Origin: Salimicrobium halophilum
Lineage (GTDB): Bacteria > Bacillota > Bacilli > Bacillales > Halobacillaceae
DNA: 64,000 bases
Direction: 5' to 3'
Assembly: GCF_900100295.1 (NCBI RefSeq)
Contig: NZ_FNEV01000001.1
Span: 372,001-436,000, forward strand
Below, in pieces: positions 46,107 through 56,300 of this stretch. Each line of letters begins with the position of its first letter. Within the stretch, counting starts at the first letter, position 1. A program made the position numbers and the translations under genes. The notes beneath the pieces are model-generated. The model searched no databases. It saw only the letters and a list, made by a program, of their open reading frames with translations, and was not told the origin of the DNA.

Positions 46107-46376
46107 TTAGCGACGAAGTCCAAGACTCTGGACTACCTCACGGTAACGTGTAATATCTTTGTTACGTAGATAGTTCAACAAGTTACGACGCTTACCAACC
46201 ATTTTCAGCAAACCACGACGGGAGTGATGATCCTGCTTGTGGTAACGCAAGTGATTGTTAAGAGTAGTGATCTGTTCTGTCAATACAGCGATTTGAACTT
46301 CTGCAGACCCCGTATCATTCTCGTGAGTCTTGTACTGTTCAATAATCTCATTTTTACGTTCTTTAGTTAAAGCCAT
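46107..46376 (-). CDS. rpsO: Ribosomal protein uS15
   Basis: Small-subunit ribosomal protein binding the central domain of 16S rRNA. It has 89 residues starting [20 protein letters not shown], with the signature [20 protein letters not shown] (about 37-56) and a C-terminal [20 protein letters not shown]. It has its own promoter (46464-46492) and a leader of about 80 nt; S15 commonly represses its own translation by binding the leader. AGGAGGTG ribosome binding site. Confidence 0.98.
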   Translation of the reverse strand: MALTKERKNEIIEQYKTHENDTGSAEVQIAVLTEQITTLNNHLRYHKQDHHSRRGLLKMVGKRRNLLNYLRNKDITRYREVVQSLGLRR

Positions 46377-46463
46377 TATAGCTCCACCTCCTAAATTCTT
46401 TTACATTCCCTATCCCCAAGCGCACGTCGGTGAATCGCCACGCCCAGCGAAGGTTCAATTTAA

Positions 46464-46492
46464 ATCGTACACAAAACCAGAGAAAAATGCAA
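46464..46492 (-). promoter_or_regulatory. Sigma-A promoter of rpsO
   Basis: Minus strand: TTGCAT (46487-46492), 17-bp spacer, TACGAT (46464-46469) preceded by TG (extended -10). Located after ribF. Confidence 0.75.
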
Positions 46493-46507
46493 CCATTTGC
46501 TTCATTT

Positions 46508-47269
46508 TCACAATTTTTCGAGGAAAGCTATGTTTATTTCTTCGCCTTCCTTTGAAAGCGACTCATCCAAGAATATTTGATTCTGCCTGATTGTCACAGT
46601 CACCGTTTCTTCCTCTGCGTTTGCCTGATACATTCCTTCAAGAGGCAAGTGATAATACGAAGGGATATCGATGACCCCGTCGACTGAATGTGTTCCTCGG
46701 ACTTCATACGGACGTCCTAAGAGCTCATTGACCTTGGAGATCTCCCCTGCATCGAGCAAGTGGCGGATACGCGTGGAGCTTATCTTCTCAGCACTCTCCT
46801 CCACTTTTTTTACGGTCGTAGTGGAAAACTGATTATCAGCCAATTCGTCGATGATTTCCATGCTCCCTTTGCCTTTATGACCAAAAGAGAAGTCGAAACC
46901 AGCTACGACATGAGAAATTCGTAACCCTGCAAAGAATTCATCGACGAAACGTTTAGGGCTAAGAGAAGCAAGCTCTTTAGTGAAAGGCACGATAAACAAA
47001 TAATCAGCGCCAAGATCTTCGATTAGTTTCTCTTTTACAGGTAAAGGTGTCAAGTAACGGGCGTTGGAAACGCCTTTCAGTACTACAGAGGGGTGAGGAT
47101 CGAAAGTCATGACCCCCCATTTTTCCCCTGTTTGTTCCGCAATTTCTTTTGCTTTCAAAATCACGTGCTGGTGTCCTTTATGCACACCATCAAAGAAACC
47201 GACGGCCACTACGCTCGGCTCCACCAATTCCCTCGTTCTTCTGTAATCATTAATCCTCAATACCTTCAT
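46508..47269 (-). CDS. ribF: RibF-like FAD synthetase with a shortened, probably inactive riboflavin kinase half
   Basis: In bacteria RibF normally carries out both FMN formation (C-terminal kinase) and FAD formation (N-terminal adenylyltransferase). Here the protein has 253 residues instead of about 310. The N-terminal half is intact: GFFDGVHKGHQ (24-34), AGFDFSFGHKGKG (123-135) and the KISSTRIR adenylyltransferase motif (162-169). After LLGRPY (183-188) only 65 residues remain; the family's GRTIGFPTAN-type kinase loop and the NIG-PTF motif are missing, replaced by GTHSVDGVIDIPSYYHLPLE. No frameshifted remainder was found before the rpsO promoter. It sits at the normal ribF locus, 13 bp after truB. 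I chose the ATG at 47269 (GGGTGA upstream). Kinase loss is an inference from missing motifs. Confidence 0.88.
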   Translation of the reverse strand: MKVLRINDYRRTRELVEPSVVAVGFFDGVHKGHQHVILKAKEIAEQTGEKWGVMTFDPHPSVVLKGVSNARYLTPLPVKEKLIEDLGADYLFIVPFTKELASLSPKRFVDEFFAGLRISHVVAGFDFSFGHKGKGSMEIIDELADNQFSTTTVKKVEESAEKISSTRIRHLLDAGEISKVNELLGRPYEVRGTHSVDGVIDIPSYYHLPLEGMYQANAEEETVTVTIRQNQIFLDESLSKEGEEINIAFLEKL

Positions 47270-47282
47270 TATTTCACCCGCT

Positions 47283-48164
47283 TCATTGTTTCCTGCCAAA
47301 TACACGAACCGGCTTTATCAAACCAGGCTTTTCCGGATGATCCTGATACAGAGCCAAAAGCTCACCATTAAAAACGGCAGAATGAACGGTTCCTTCTTTC
47401 CAATTTTCCGGAACAGAAAATCTTTGTCCATTCTCGATCAATTCAGCTTCTTCCTCTGTCACTTCCCATTCCGGCAAATGGGAAACAGCTCGTTGCATTG
47501 GCATTAACTCTTTTGTAATCGTTGAAACGTCCAAATCCTCGAGTCTGATGCAATCTTTTTCCTGAAAGTCCCCTGTTCCTGTTCGTACCAGCTCTTTCAT
47601 ATGTGCAGGAACTCCGAGAGCTTTCCCTATATCAACACAAAGCGTTCGTATGTACGTGCCTTTCGAGCAAACCACTCTTATTTTAAAGGTATGTTCCTCT
47701 TGCTTTCCAAGAAAAGAAATTTCATGAATGCGGACGACCCTTTCCGGTCTTTCGACTTCTAAACCTTCTCTTGCATATTCATATAAACGACGCCCTTTGA
47801 CTTTAACAGCCGAATACATAGGAGGAACTTGAGTTATCTCTCCAGTGAAAGAAGATAATACATCCCTGAGGGATTCCTCTGAGAACACTGGAACTTCCGC
47901 TCTTTCTACCACTTCTCCAGTGGCATCTTCTGTTTCTGTAGAAGTTCCGAGACTCACGACAGCCTCGTACGTTTTCAAGGTATCCGTGAGAAATGGAACA
48001 AGCTTCGTCGCTTTTCCAAGACACAAAGGGAGTACGCCTTCCACTTCCGGGTCAAGGGTCCCTGTATGACCGACTTTCTTTGTTTGAGCGATTTTCCTTA
48101 CTTTAAACACACAATCATGAGAGGTCAGACCCTTTGGCTTCCACAAAGGCAGTATACCATCCAT
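47283..48164 (-). CDS. truB: tRNA pseudouridine-55 synthase TruB
   Basis: Converts U55 of the T-loop to pseudouridine. It has 293 residues: MDGILPLWKPKGLTSHDCVF, the catalytic aspartate in HTGTLDPEVEGVLPLCLGKA (about 33-52; Asp39), and the motif RVVCSKGTYIRTLCVDIGKA (about 160-179). A C-terminal PUA-like domain ends at about 290. It lies between rbfA and ribF in the nusA-infB cluster. Confidence 0.97.
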   Translation of the reverse strand: MDGILPLWKPKGLTSHDCVFKVRKIAQTKKVGHTGTLDPEVEGVLPLCLGKATKLVPFLTDTLKTYEAVVSLGTSTETEDATGEVVERAEVPVFSEESLRDVLSSFTGEITQVPPMYSAVKVKGRRLYEYAREGLEVERPERVVRIHEISFLGKQEEHTFKIRVVCSKGTYIRTLCVDIGKALGVPAHMKELVRTGTGDFQEKDCIRLEDLDVSTITKELMPMQRAVSHLPEWEVTEEEAELIENGQRFSVPENWKEGTVHSAVFNGELLALYQDHPEKPGLIKPVRVFGRKQ

Positions 48165-48181
48165 CTATAATAACCCCCTAA

Positions 48182-48215
48182 TAAAAGGTAACCCCGGGTC
48201 GGAAACCAGGGTTAC
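48182..48215 (-). terminator. Hairpin between rbfA and truB
   Basis: GTAACCC-GGT / ACC-GGGTTAC stem overlapping the rbfA stop, followed by CTTTTATT on the minus strand. It is a weak terminator or a stabilising hairpin inside the operon. Confidence 0.5.
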
Positions 48216-48565
48216 GCTTCATTCGTATCATTCAGTTCTTTCAACAGGGACTCGATACGGTTCCCTCGCTCTACAGCTTCATCAACTTCGAACATAATCT
48301 CAGGTGTCTTACGAAGCCTGATTCTCCGTCCGATCTCTGAACGGATGAAGCCTTTTGCTTTTGCAAGGCCGGCAAGCGTATCGTGGGTTTCTTCTTCACT
48401 TCCGAGCACCGTTATAAATACTTTCGCCTGCTGTAAATCTCCGGTAACATCTACGTCCGTTACCGTTACAAAGCCTATGCGGGGGTCTTTGATCTTTTTA
48501 CTGATAATATCCCCGAGCTCTTTCTTTATCTGTTCCGCTACGCGGTTTGCTCTTAAATCACTCAT
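48212..48565 (-). CDS. rbfA: Ribosome-binding factor A
   Basis: Assists maturation of the 30S subunit (16S 5' end) and cold adaptation. It has 117 residues with a KH-like fold: [40 protein letters not shown] (about 27-46) and [20 protein letters not shown] (about 75-94). Order ylxP-rbfA-truB is standard. It lies 16 bp after ylxP. Confidence 0.97.
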   Translation of the reverse strand: MSDLRANRVAEQIKKELGDIISKKIKDPRIGFVTVTDVDVTGDLQQAKVFITVLGSEEETHDTLAGLAKAKGFIRSEIGRRIRLRKTPEIMFEVDEAVERGNRIESLLKELNDTNEA

Positions 48566-48581
48566 ACTTTCACCTGCCTTC

Positions 48582-48860
48582 TTACAATCGTTCTACCACC
48601 GTGTCCGTTCGTTCAAACTCTGGAAAAGAATCAATGAAGTGAAGCACTTTCTGTATTGTTTGCTCCGCTTTCGTATAATCGTGAGAAACATTGACGATTC
48701 CCAGCCTCGTACGTTGCCAGACGTTTTGAAACCCGATTTCACTGATGGAAACATTGAACTCGTTTTGGACTCTGGATTGAATGCGGCGCAGAACCGCTCG
48801 TTTTTCTTTGAGCGACTGCGCACCTGTAACCATTCCATCCACTTCCGCGCTTACGATCAC
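48582..48860 (-). CDS. ylxP: YlxP, DUF503 family protein
   Basis: A 92-residue ferredoxin-like protein of the DUF503 family, starting [20 protein letters not shown] and ending TDTVVERL, with the conserved [12 protein letters not shown] segment (about 16-27). It is conserved between infB and rbfA; a role in ribosome assembly or translation is suspected from this linkage. The start codon is GTG, overlapping the infB stop by four bases (GTGA), so it is translationally coupled. Confidence 0.93.
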   Translation of the reverse strand: MIVSAEVDGMVTGAQSLKEKRAVLRRIQSRVQNEFNVSISEIGFQNVWQRTRLGIVNVSHDYTKAEQTIQKVLHFIDSFPEFERTDTVVERL

Positions 48861-50893
48861 GCGCGCTCGACTTCTTCCAAGACGTATGGTTCGATAATGT
48901 CCCCTACTTTAAGATCATTGAAGTTCTTGATTGTGATTCCGCATTCGTAGCCCTGAGCTACTTCTTTTGCGTCATCCTTAAATCGTTTCAACTGATCGAT
49001 TTCTCCTTCGTATATGACAACCCCGTCACGAATCACTCGGATTCCGGCATTTCTGGATACTTTTCCATCCGTTACGTACGAACCTGCGATAGTACCGATC
49101 TTAGAAACCTTGAAGATTTCACGCACTTCGACCTGACCGATGATCTTCTCTTCGAATTCAGGGTCGAGCATCCCTTTCATTGCCGCTTCGATCTCTTCAA
49201 TCGCCTTGTAAATGACGTTATGAAGTCTGATCTCGACATTCTCGGACTCTGCAGATTTTCTGGCGTTACCATCAGGGCGTACGTTGAACCCGATGATCAC
49301 ACCGTTGGAAGCGGAAGCAAGAGAAACGTCTGATTCCGTAATAGCTCCGACACCAGTATGAATGATATTCACCTTGACGTCTTCCACCTCGATTTTCTCG
49401 AGGGAACCGGCAAGAGCTTCGACGGACCCTTGTACGTCAGCTTTCAGAATGAGGTTGATTTCTTTCAGTTCCCCTTGCTGGATCTGATCGAACAAATCGT
49501 CGAGGCTCACTTTTTGAGTAGAGCGTCTTTCCTCTTCGATTTTCTGCTGCTTTCTGGCTTCCCCTACGGACTTGGCTTTCTTCTCGTCTTCGAAGGCGAG
49601 GAAGCGGTCTCCGGCATGCGGGACATCATTCAACCCTGTCACCTCTACCGGCATGGAAGGTTCAGCTTCTTTCACCCGACGTCCGATATCATTGACCATC
49701 GCACGGACACGCCCATATGTGTTACCGACAACCACAGAATCCCCTACATGAAGGGTACCGTTTTGTACGAGCAGTGTAGCTACAGGACCTCTGCCTTTAT
49801 CGAGTTCTGCTTCGATTACAGTACCGAATGCAGGGCGGTTCGGGTTAGCCTTCAGTTCTTCCATCTCTGAAACCAGCGTGATCATCTCAAGTAAATCATC
49901 GATGCCTTCTCCCTGGAGGGCAGACAATTTCACAAAAATCGTTTCCCCACCGTAATCTTCAGCTACGAGTTCAAATTGCATTAACTCCTGCATAACACGG
50001 TCAGGGTTGGCACCTTCTACGTCCATCTTATTCACTGCTACGATAATAGGAACTTCAGCAGCCTTTGCGTGAGAAATCGCTTCTCTTGTCTGAGGCATAA
50101 CTCCGTCGTCTGCCGCAACGACTAGAATAGCAACATCCGTAACCTGTGCTCCTCGAGAGCGCATGCTTGTAAAAGCAGCGTGTCCCGGTGTATCAAGGAA
50201 CGTAACCTTCTTGCCGTTTTCTTCAATCTGATAGGCACCGATATGCTGGGTGATACCCCCTGCTTCTCCGGCTGTGACCTTAGTATCACGGATAGAGTCG
50301 AGAAGCGTCGTTTTCCCGTGGTCGACGTGCCCCATGATCGTTACGACTGCCGGACGTTCTACAAGGTCTTCCGGGTCATCATCAAACGTAAGGTTTTCAA
50401 TGTCCGTTTCATCGACCGTTTCTTTCTCTTCCACTTCTACACCGAACTCATCACCGATCAATTCGATCGTATCACTGTCGAGTGTCTGGTTTTTGTTAGC
50501 CATGACTCCCATAAGCAATAGCTTCTTCAAAATCTCGGAAGAATCCTTGTTCAGCTTTTCGGCAAGTTCACTGACCGTAAGTGTACCCTCATACGTAACC
50601 TTCGAAGGGGTTTCTTTTTTCTTCGGTTTTCTCTCCTGCTGCTTATTCGCTTCCTGCTTATTTTTCGCTTTCTGGTTGTTGCTTTTCTTTTTCTTCGCCT
50701 TTTTCTCTTTTGGCGGTTGTTCTTCTTTCTTTGTGGACGGATTGAAAGTTTCATCCAGCTTGCTCTGAGTTTCTTCAGTGATGGCGGACATATGGTTAGA
50801 CACATCCACACCCATTTCCTGAAGTGCTTCAATCACTTTTTTATTTTCCACGTTGTTCTTCTTGGCGTATTCGTAAATTCTCATTTTACTCAT
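48857..50893 (-). CDS. infB: Translation initiation factor IF-2
   Basis: GTPase that places initiator tRNA on the 30S subunit. It has 678 residues: N-terminal IF2_N domain ([20 protein letters not shown]), a Lys/Glu-rich linker (about 55-95), a second IF2_N-like part ([20 protein letters not shown]), then the G domain with [20 protein letters not shown] (about 184-203), DTPGHAAF and NKMDVEG, and beta-barrel and C-terminal tRNA-binding domains. I set the start at the ATG at 50893, the expected N-terminus, rather than an extension into ylxQ. Confidence 0.97.
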   Translation of the reverse strand: MSKMRIYEYAKKNNVENKKVIEALQEMGVDVSNHMSAITEETQSKLDETFNPSTKKEEQPPKEKKAKKKKSNNQKAKNKQEANKQQERKPKKKETPSKVTYEGTLTVSELAEKLNKDSSEILKKLLLMGVMANKNQTLDSDTIELIGDEFGVEVEEKETVDETDIENLTFDDDPEDLVERPAVVTIMGHVDHGKTTLLDSIRDTKVTAGEAGGITQHIGAYQIEENGKKVTFLDTPGHAAFTSMRSRGAQVTDVAILVVAADDGVMPQTREAISHAKAAEVPIIVAVNKMDVEGANPDRVMQELMQFELVAEDYGGETIFVKLSALQGEGIDDLLEMITLVSEMEELKANPNRPAFGTVIEAELDKGRGPVATLLVQNGTLHVGDSVVVGNTYGRVRAMVNDIGRRVKEAEPSMPVEVTGLNDVPHAGDRFLAFEDEKKAKSVGEARKQQKIEEERRSTQKVSLDDLFDQIQQGELKEINLILKADVQGSVEALAGSLEKIEVEDVKVNIIHTGVGAITESDVSLASASNGVIIGFNVRPDGNARKSAESENVEIRLHNVIYKAIEEIEAAMKGMLDPEFEEKIIGQVEVREIFKVSKIGTIAGSYVTDGKVSRNAGIRVIRDGVVIYEGEIDQLKRFKDDAKEVAQGYECGITIKNFNDLKVGDIIEPYVLEEVERA

Positions 50894-50897
50894 ACTT

Positions 50898-51215
50898 TCA
50901 CCCCCGATTAATTTCATCGAGTAACGACTGCATTTTCTTTGCAAATCCCACATCTACTACTGCGATCGCGACTCGTCCTGATTTCCCGATAGCTTGAGAG
51001 ATCGTTTGACGATCATCCACTTCAAAAATCGGTATATGATAATAGCTGCATTTATCCATCAGCTTTTTTTTGGTTTGTTTGCCTGTGTCTTCGGCAACTA
51101 AGACAAGTTTAGCACGTTTACTTTGAATATCTTTGACAATGGATTCTTCACCGAGCGTCAGCTTCCCTGCCCGCATTGCCAGACCTAAAAAATCCAGATA
51201 CGTACTTTTACCCAT
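50898..51215 (-). CDS. ylxQ: YlxQ, L7Ae-family RNA-binding protein
   Basis: A 105-residue protein of the L7Ae/L30e/Gadd45 fold, starting [20 protein letters not shown] and holding [20 protein letters not shown] (about 22-41) and [20 protein letters not shown] (about 61-80). It should bind kink-turn RNA. The ATG overlaps the ylxR stop by 8 bp. It is a conserved member of the nusA-infB operon. Confidence 0.94.
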   Translation of the reverse strand: MGKSTYLDFLGLAMRAGKLTLGEESIVKDIQSKRAKLVLVAEDTGKQTKKKLMDKCSYYHIPIFEVDDRQTISQAIGKSGRVAIAVVDVGFAKKMQSLLDEINRG

Positions 51216-51483
51216 CGCTGTTCACTTGTGTCCTCAGTTCTTCGAACACTCCGGCGTCGATGCTCGCGTTCAGATGACGGGCTAACATCCCCTGATCTTC
51301 GGCTTTATTTATGGCATCGATGCTTCTTGAAATATAAGCTCCACGTCCATTTTTCTTGCCGGTAGGATCCACGAATACTTGCCCTTCTTTGTTCCGGACT
51401 ACGCGGATCAGCTGTTGTTTCGGTTTCATTTCCTGTGTGACTACACATTTGCGTAAAGGAGTTTTCTTTTTCTGCTTAGGCAT
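51208..51483 (-). CDS. ylxR: YlxR, DUF448 RNA-binding protein
   Basis: A 91-residue basic protein of the YlxR/DUF448 family, starting MPKQKKKTPLRKCVVTQEMK, with the conserved GRGAYISRS segment (about 47-55). It is predicted to bind RNA, and has been linked to RNase P function in recent reports on related bacteria. It lies between nusA and ylxQ and ends inside the ylxQ start. Confidence 0.94.
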   Translation of the reverse strand: MPKQKKKTPLRKCVVTQEMKPKQQLIRVVRNKEGQVFVDPTGKKNGRGAYISRSIDAINKAEDQGMLARHLNASIDAGVFEELRTQVNSDG

Positions 51484-51502
51484 GACCGTTCCCCCTTTTA
51501 AT

Positions 51503-52618
51503 TCAATCTTCTTCAGGGATGTCGGTTTCTTCTAACAGTTCCTCTTCCTCAAGATCCTCATCCGAATCATTGAGCATACCTTCTTCCCTGGCTTCCGTTT
51601 CACTCTTGATATCAATCTTCCATCCCGTCAGTTTAGCAGCCAGTCTGGCATTTTGCCCCCGTTTTCCGATAGCGAGAGAGAGCTGGTAATCAGGTACGAT
51701 CACTGTCGTAGCCTGCTCTTCTTCGTCTACAAGTACCTTCATCACTTTAGATGGGCTGAGGGCATTGGTAACGTAAGCAACCGGATCTTCTGACCACTGT
51801 ACGATATCAATCTTTTCTCCCTTCAGTTCATCGACGATCGTCTGGACACGTTGTCCGCGTTGTCCTACACACGAACCGACCGGATCGATTTCCTGGTCCT
51901 CCGCATATACGGAAATTTTGGACCTGTCTCCTGCTTCACGAGCTACAGAGATCACTTCTACTGTCCCGTCGTAAATTTCAGGAACTTCCATTTCGAAGAG
52001 ACGTTTCAACAAATTGGGATGAGTCCGTGAAACGTAGACATGAGGTCCTTTATTGTTGTTTTCCACTTTCGTCACGAATACTTTAAGCCTGTCATGAACG
52101 TTATACGTTTCTGTAGGCATCTGTTCACCCTCAGGCAGACGTGCTTCCAACTTACCAAGGTTGATATAGACAAACCGGTTGTCTTTTCTTTGGATGATTC
52201 CTGTCATGATATCTTCTTCACGATCTGCATATTCGCCGTAAATGATGCCCCGCTCGGCTTCCCTGACGCGCTGGGTGACAACCTGCTTGGCTGCCTGAGC
52301 AGCTATTCTTCCGAAATCTGCAGGTGTCACTTCCACTTCCACTACATCATCAACATCATAATTGACATTGAGCTGTTTGGCTTCTTCGACTGAAATCTCC
52401 TGCTGGATATCCTCCACTTCAGCCACTACCGTCTTCTGAGCAAACACTTTCATGCTTCCTTCTTCTTCATTAATGCTCACACGCACATTCGTAGCCGAGT
52501 TGAAATTCTTTTTATAAGCAGAAATCAATGCCGCTTCTAATGCTTCTAATAATAGATCTTTATCGATGCCTTTTTCTTTTTCCAAATAATTCATGGCATC
52601 AAACAACTGTTGACTCAC
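51503..52618 (-). CDS. nusA: Transcription factor NusA
   Basis: Modulates pausing, termination and antitermination by RNA polymerase. It has 371 residues: N-terminal polymerase-binding domain ([20 protein letters not shown]), S1 domain (about 135-200), KH1 and KH2 domains with [20 protein letters not shown] (about 244-263) and [20 protein letters not shown] (about 310-329), and an acidic C-terminal tail ([20 protein letters not shown]). It follows rimP by 17 bp. Confidence 0.98.
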   Translation of the reverse strand: MSQQLFDAMNYLEKEKGIDKDLLLEALEAALISAYKKNFNSATNVRVSINEEEGSMKVFAQKTVVAEVEDIQQEISVEEAKQLNVNYDVDDVVEVEVTPADFGRIAAQAAKQVVTQRVREAERGIIYGEYADREEDIMTGIIQRKDNRFVYINLGKLEARLPEGEQMPTETYNVHDRLKVFVTKVENNNKGPHVYVSRTHPNLLKRLFEMEVPEIYDGTVEVISVAREAGDRSKISVYAEDQEIDPVGSCVGQRGQRVQTIVDELKGEKIDIVQWSEDPVAYVTNALSPSKVMKVLVDEEEQATTVIVPDYQLSLAIGKRGQNARLAAKLTGWKIDIKSETEAREEGMLNDSDEDLEEEELLEETDIPEED

Positions 52619-52635
52619 CTGAATCCACCCCTTTA

Positions 52636-53109
52636 TTAATTGAACGTAACGGCCAAATGAGCTTTTGCTATCTTATCAAATGGCACTTCTAATGTTTTTC
52701 TTCTAGTTTTAATTCTAATCTCTACTTCTGCAATGTCTGCCGAAAAAGAACGAAGCGTTCCTTCAAATTCTTTTTCACCGTCCACAGGTTCATAAAGCTT
52801 CATATATACGTATTCTCCGACGTACTTGAGGAAATCTTCTTTCTTTTTTAGTGGCCTTTCTGCTCCTGGTGAAGACACATCGAGAAAATAAGGATACTCA
52901 ATGGGATCCTCTTTATCGAGTTGTTCACTTAATCGTTCAGAAACAATACCACACTCTTCAATATCAATTCCTTCTTCTTTGTCGATGAACACACGGAGGA
53001 ACCAATTCTTCCCTTCCTGTTCAAATACGACATCCACTAATTCAGCATCAAGATCCTGTAAGATCGGCATGACTAATCGCTCTGCAACTTTGATAACGTC
53101 CTGGCTCAA
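52636..53109 (-). CDS. rimP: Ribosome maturation factor RimP
   Basis: Needed for maturation of the 30S subunit. It has 157 residues: N-terminal alpha/beta domain with RVFIDKEEGIDIEECGIVSE (about 39-58) and YFLDVSSPGAERPLKKKEDF (about 74-93), then an Sm-like C-terminal domain. The start codon is TTG at 53109, with AAGGAGG 10 nt upstream; the N-terminus fits the family. It is the first gene of rimP-nusA-ylxR-ylxQ-infB-ylxP-rbfA-truB-ribF. Confidence 0.95.
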   Translation of the reverse strand: MSQDVIKVAERLVMPILQDLDAELVDVVFEQEGKNWFLRVFIDKEEGIDIEECGIVSERLSEQLDKEDPIEYPYFLDVSSPGAERPLKKKEDFLKYVGEYVYMKLYEPVDGEKEFEGTLRSFSADIAEVEIRIKTRRKTLEVPFDKIAKAHLAVTFN

Positions 53110-53153
53110 TCACACGACCTCCTTACGACTTATTTTCTTTTATTCATGAGAAA

Positions 53154-53177
53154 CCGCTATGATCATTATCATAGCGG
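53154..53177 (-). other. Perfect hairpin in the leader of the rimP-nusA operon
   Basis: CCGCTATGAT (53154-53163) pairs with ATCATAGCGG (53168-53177) with a 4-nt loop, 45 bp before rimP. On the minus strand it is followed by TTTCTC, not a clear T-run. It may be a leader element or a second, weak polC terminator. Confidence 0.55.
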
Positions 53178-53204
53178 CAGCATTAAGCAAGGACCGTTCA
53201 AAAT

Positions 53205-53237
53205 AGAAACAAAAGAGTGGGCGTTTCCCCACTCTTT
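53205..53237 (-). terminator. Terminator after polC
   Basis: 10-bp perfect stem AAAGAGTGGG / CCCACTCTTT, 6-nt loop, T-rich minus-strand tail. Confidence 0.9.
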
Positions 53238-53305
53238 CTCCTCACTTGCTATCACGTTTCGAACCATAATTAATATATCACAGATTTTACCTTCACGCAA
53301 CTGGA

Positions 53306-56300
53306 CTAGAACAGAGAGAGCTGGTTCTCGTCCGGCATACCGGAAAGGCAGCCATGATCGTCGAGATATTCCAGAACGGTTTTCGAAATTCTACTTCTTT
53401 CTCTCAAATCCTGCTTCGATAGAAATTCGCCGTCTTCTCTCGCTTTCACGATGTTGAGCGCTGCGTTCGTACCAAGACCGTCTACTGCGTTGAAAGGGGG
53501 AATCAGGGCATCTCCATCAACAAGAAATTCTGAAGCTGTGGAACCGTACAGATCCACACTCTTGAAGCTGTATCCCCGCTCACACATTTCGAGTGCAAGT
53601 TCAAGAACGGTCAGGAGACTCTTCTCTTTCGGCGTCGCGTCCAGTCCCTTCTCCTGGATGTTGTCGATCCGGGACCGGATGGCTGCTGAACCTTTCACCA
53701 TCGTGTCCAGTTCGAAATCACTGGCTCTTACAGTAAAATAGGCAGCGTAAAAGTAAATCGGATGGTGGACTTTGAAATAAGCGATCCTCACAGCCATCAG
53801 CACATACGCAGCAGCGTGAGCTTTCGGGAACATGTACTTGATCTTTTTGCATGATTCAATGTACCAATCAGGTACTCCGTGCTTTTTCATCTCTTCAATC
53901 CACTCATCTTCCAGACCACGCCCTTTACGGACGAACTCCATGATCTTGAAAGCCAGTCCCGGCTCGAGACCTTTGTGCATAAGATAAACCATAATGTCGT
54001 CACGACAACCAATCACCTCAGGCAATGTACATATGCCGTCACTGATCAGTTGATCGGCGTTCCCGAGCCAGACATCCGAGCCGTGGGAGAGGCCGGATAT
54101 GATGACAAGTTCGGCGAAGGTTTTCGGTTTCGTATCTTCGAGCATCTGACGCACGAATTTCGTCCCGAACTCCGGAACCCCGAGCGTACCCGTTTTACAA
54201 TTGATCTGATCGGCAGTAACACCGAGAACTTCAGGACCGCCGAAAATCTTCATCACTTCTTCATCATCTACCGGAATGTCATCCGGCTCGATCCCGGATA
54301 AATCCTGAAGCATACGGATCATCGTCGGGTCATCGTGACCGAGAATGTCCAACTTCAGAAGGTTATCATGGATAGAGTGGAAGTCGAAGTGAGTGGTACG
54401 CCAATTCGATTCCGTATCATCGGCTGGGAACTGGATAGGAGAGAAATCATAGATCTCCTTGTCATCAGGCACAACGATGATACCACCAGGGTGCTGACCG
54501 GTCGTACGCTTAACGCCTGTACATCCCTGAACGATGCGATCGATTTCCGCGCCTTTATATTGCAGTTGGTGATCGGAAGCGTACCCTTTCGCATACCCAT
54601 AGGCCGTTTTTTCCGCGACAGTACCGATTGTACCTGCACGGTACACTTTTTCTTCTCCGAACAGTTCTTTCGTATAATCATGTGCTATTGGCTGATATTC
54701 CCCGGAAAAGTTCAAGTCGATATCCGGTACTTTATCTCCTTTGAAACCGAGAAACGTTTCAAAGGGTATATCCTGACCATCATTGTTATAAGTCGTCCCG
54801 CATTCCGGACAGTTCTTCTCTGGCAGGTCGAACCCACTTCCCACGCTGCCATCCGTGAAGAATTCATGATGGCGGCAATTCGGGCATACATAATGCGGAG
54901 GAAGCGGATTCACTTCCGTAATGTCGGTCATCGTTGCGACAAAAGAAGAGCCTACAGAACCACGAGAGCCGACAAGGTAGCCATCTTCCAGAGATTTTGT
55001 AACGAGTTTCTGGGAGATCAGATAGATGACAGCAAACCCGTTCCCTATAATACTCTCCAGTTCACGCTCAAGGCGATTCACGACGAGATCCGGGAGATCA
55101 TCTCCGTACAGCCCTTTCGCTTTGTTATAGGACATATCCCGTATCTCCTGATCGGCCCCTTCGATATTCGGAGTGTACAAGTCTTCTTTCACAGGATGCA
55201 CTTCTTCCATCAACTCTGCAATCTTTTGGGTGTTGGTCACTACCACTTCTTTCGCTTTCTCTTCCCCTAAGAATGAAAATTCTTCAAGCATGTCTTCCGT
55301 CGTTTTGAAATGGACATCCGGTAACGTCTGACGATTCAGCGGATTTCCGCTTTGAGAAGCGATCAGGACCTGTCTGTACAGTTTTTCATGTTTATCAATG
55401 TAATGTGTATTTCCAGTTGCCGTCACAGGCTTATTCAACTTCTCGCCCAGCTTCGTCAATTTCTTAAGGATATCGTAGATTTGCGCTTCGGTCTGAATGA
55501 TATCCTTTTCGATCAGATGGGCGTAATTACCGACCGGCTGAATTTCAATGTAATCATAAAAATCCGCTACTTTTTCCGCTTCTTCTTCCGACTTCTGCAT
55601 CATCGTTTCGAAGAGTTCCCCTTTGTCACAACCAGACCCTACAATCAATCCTTCTCTGTGAAGCGTGAGACGGGAGCGCGGAATCCTCGGTACACGGTAA
55701 AAGTAATCGATGTGAGACTCTGAAATAAGACGGTATAAATTCTTCAGTCCAGTGTCGTTTTTGGCAAGAATGGTACAGTGACTGGGTCTCGAGCGCTGAT
55801 AGGCTTTCCCCTCGCCCATATAATCATTCAGATTAATGTGATTCTCGATCTGTTTTTCCTCGATCGCTTTCTTGATCAGCTTCCACAATAGATAACCAGT
55901 GGCTTCCGCATCGTAAATCGCACGGTGGTGCTGTGTCAGTTCGATATCGAATTTCTTACAAAGTGTATTCAGACGGTGGTTTTTCAGTTCGGGAAGCAGG
56001 AATCTAGCAAGTTCGAGAGTATCGATGACCGGGTTCGTCGATTTTTCAAGCCCGACAGATTCATATCCGGTATTCAAAAAGCCCATGTCAAAACTTGCAT
56101 TATGAGCGACGAGTATATCGTCGGCTGTCCATTCCTTAAAGTCTTTCAAAACCTCGTCTATCTCAGGTGCATCTTTCACCATATCATCCGTGATTCCTGT
56201 CAATTCAACGGTCGTTTCCGATAACGGCTGGTGGGGGTTGGCGAAAGACTCGAAACGGTCCATGATTTCGCCTTCCTTCACCTTCACCGCAGCTAGTTCG

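Noticed and set aside
53110-53153. Five-codon leader ORF (MNKRK) before rimP
   Set aside because: An ATG lies close after the hairpin, but there is no ribosome binding site and such a short ORF arises easily by chance.
54335-55270. 311-codon plus-strand ORF opposite polC
   Set aside because: Antisense to the polymerase core, Arg/Ile/Phe-rich composition without domains; a shadow frame.
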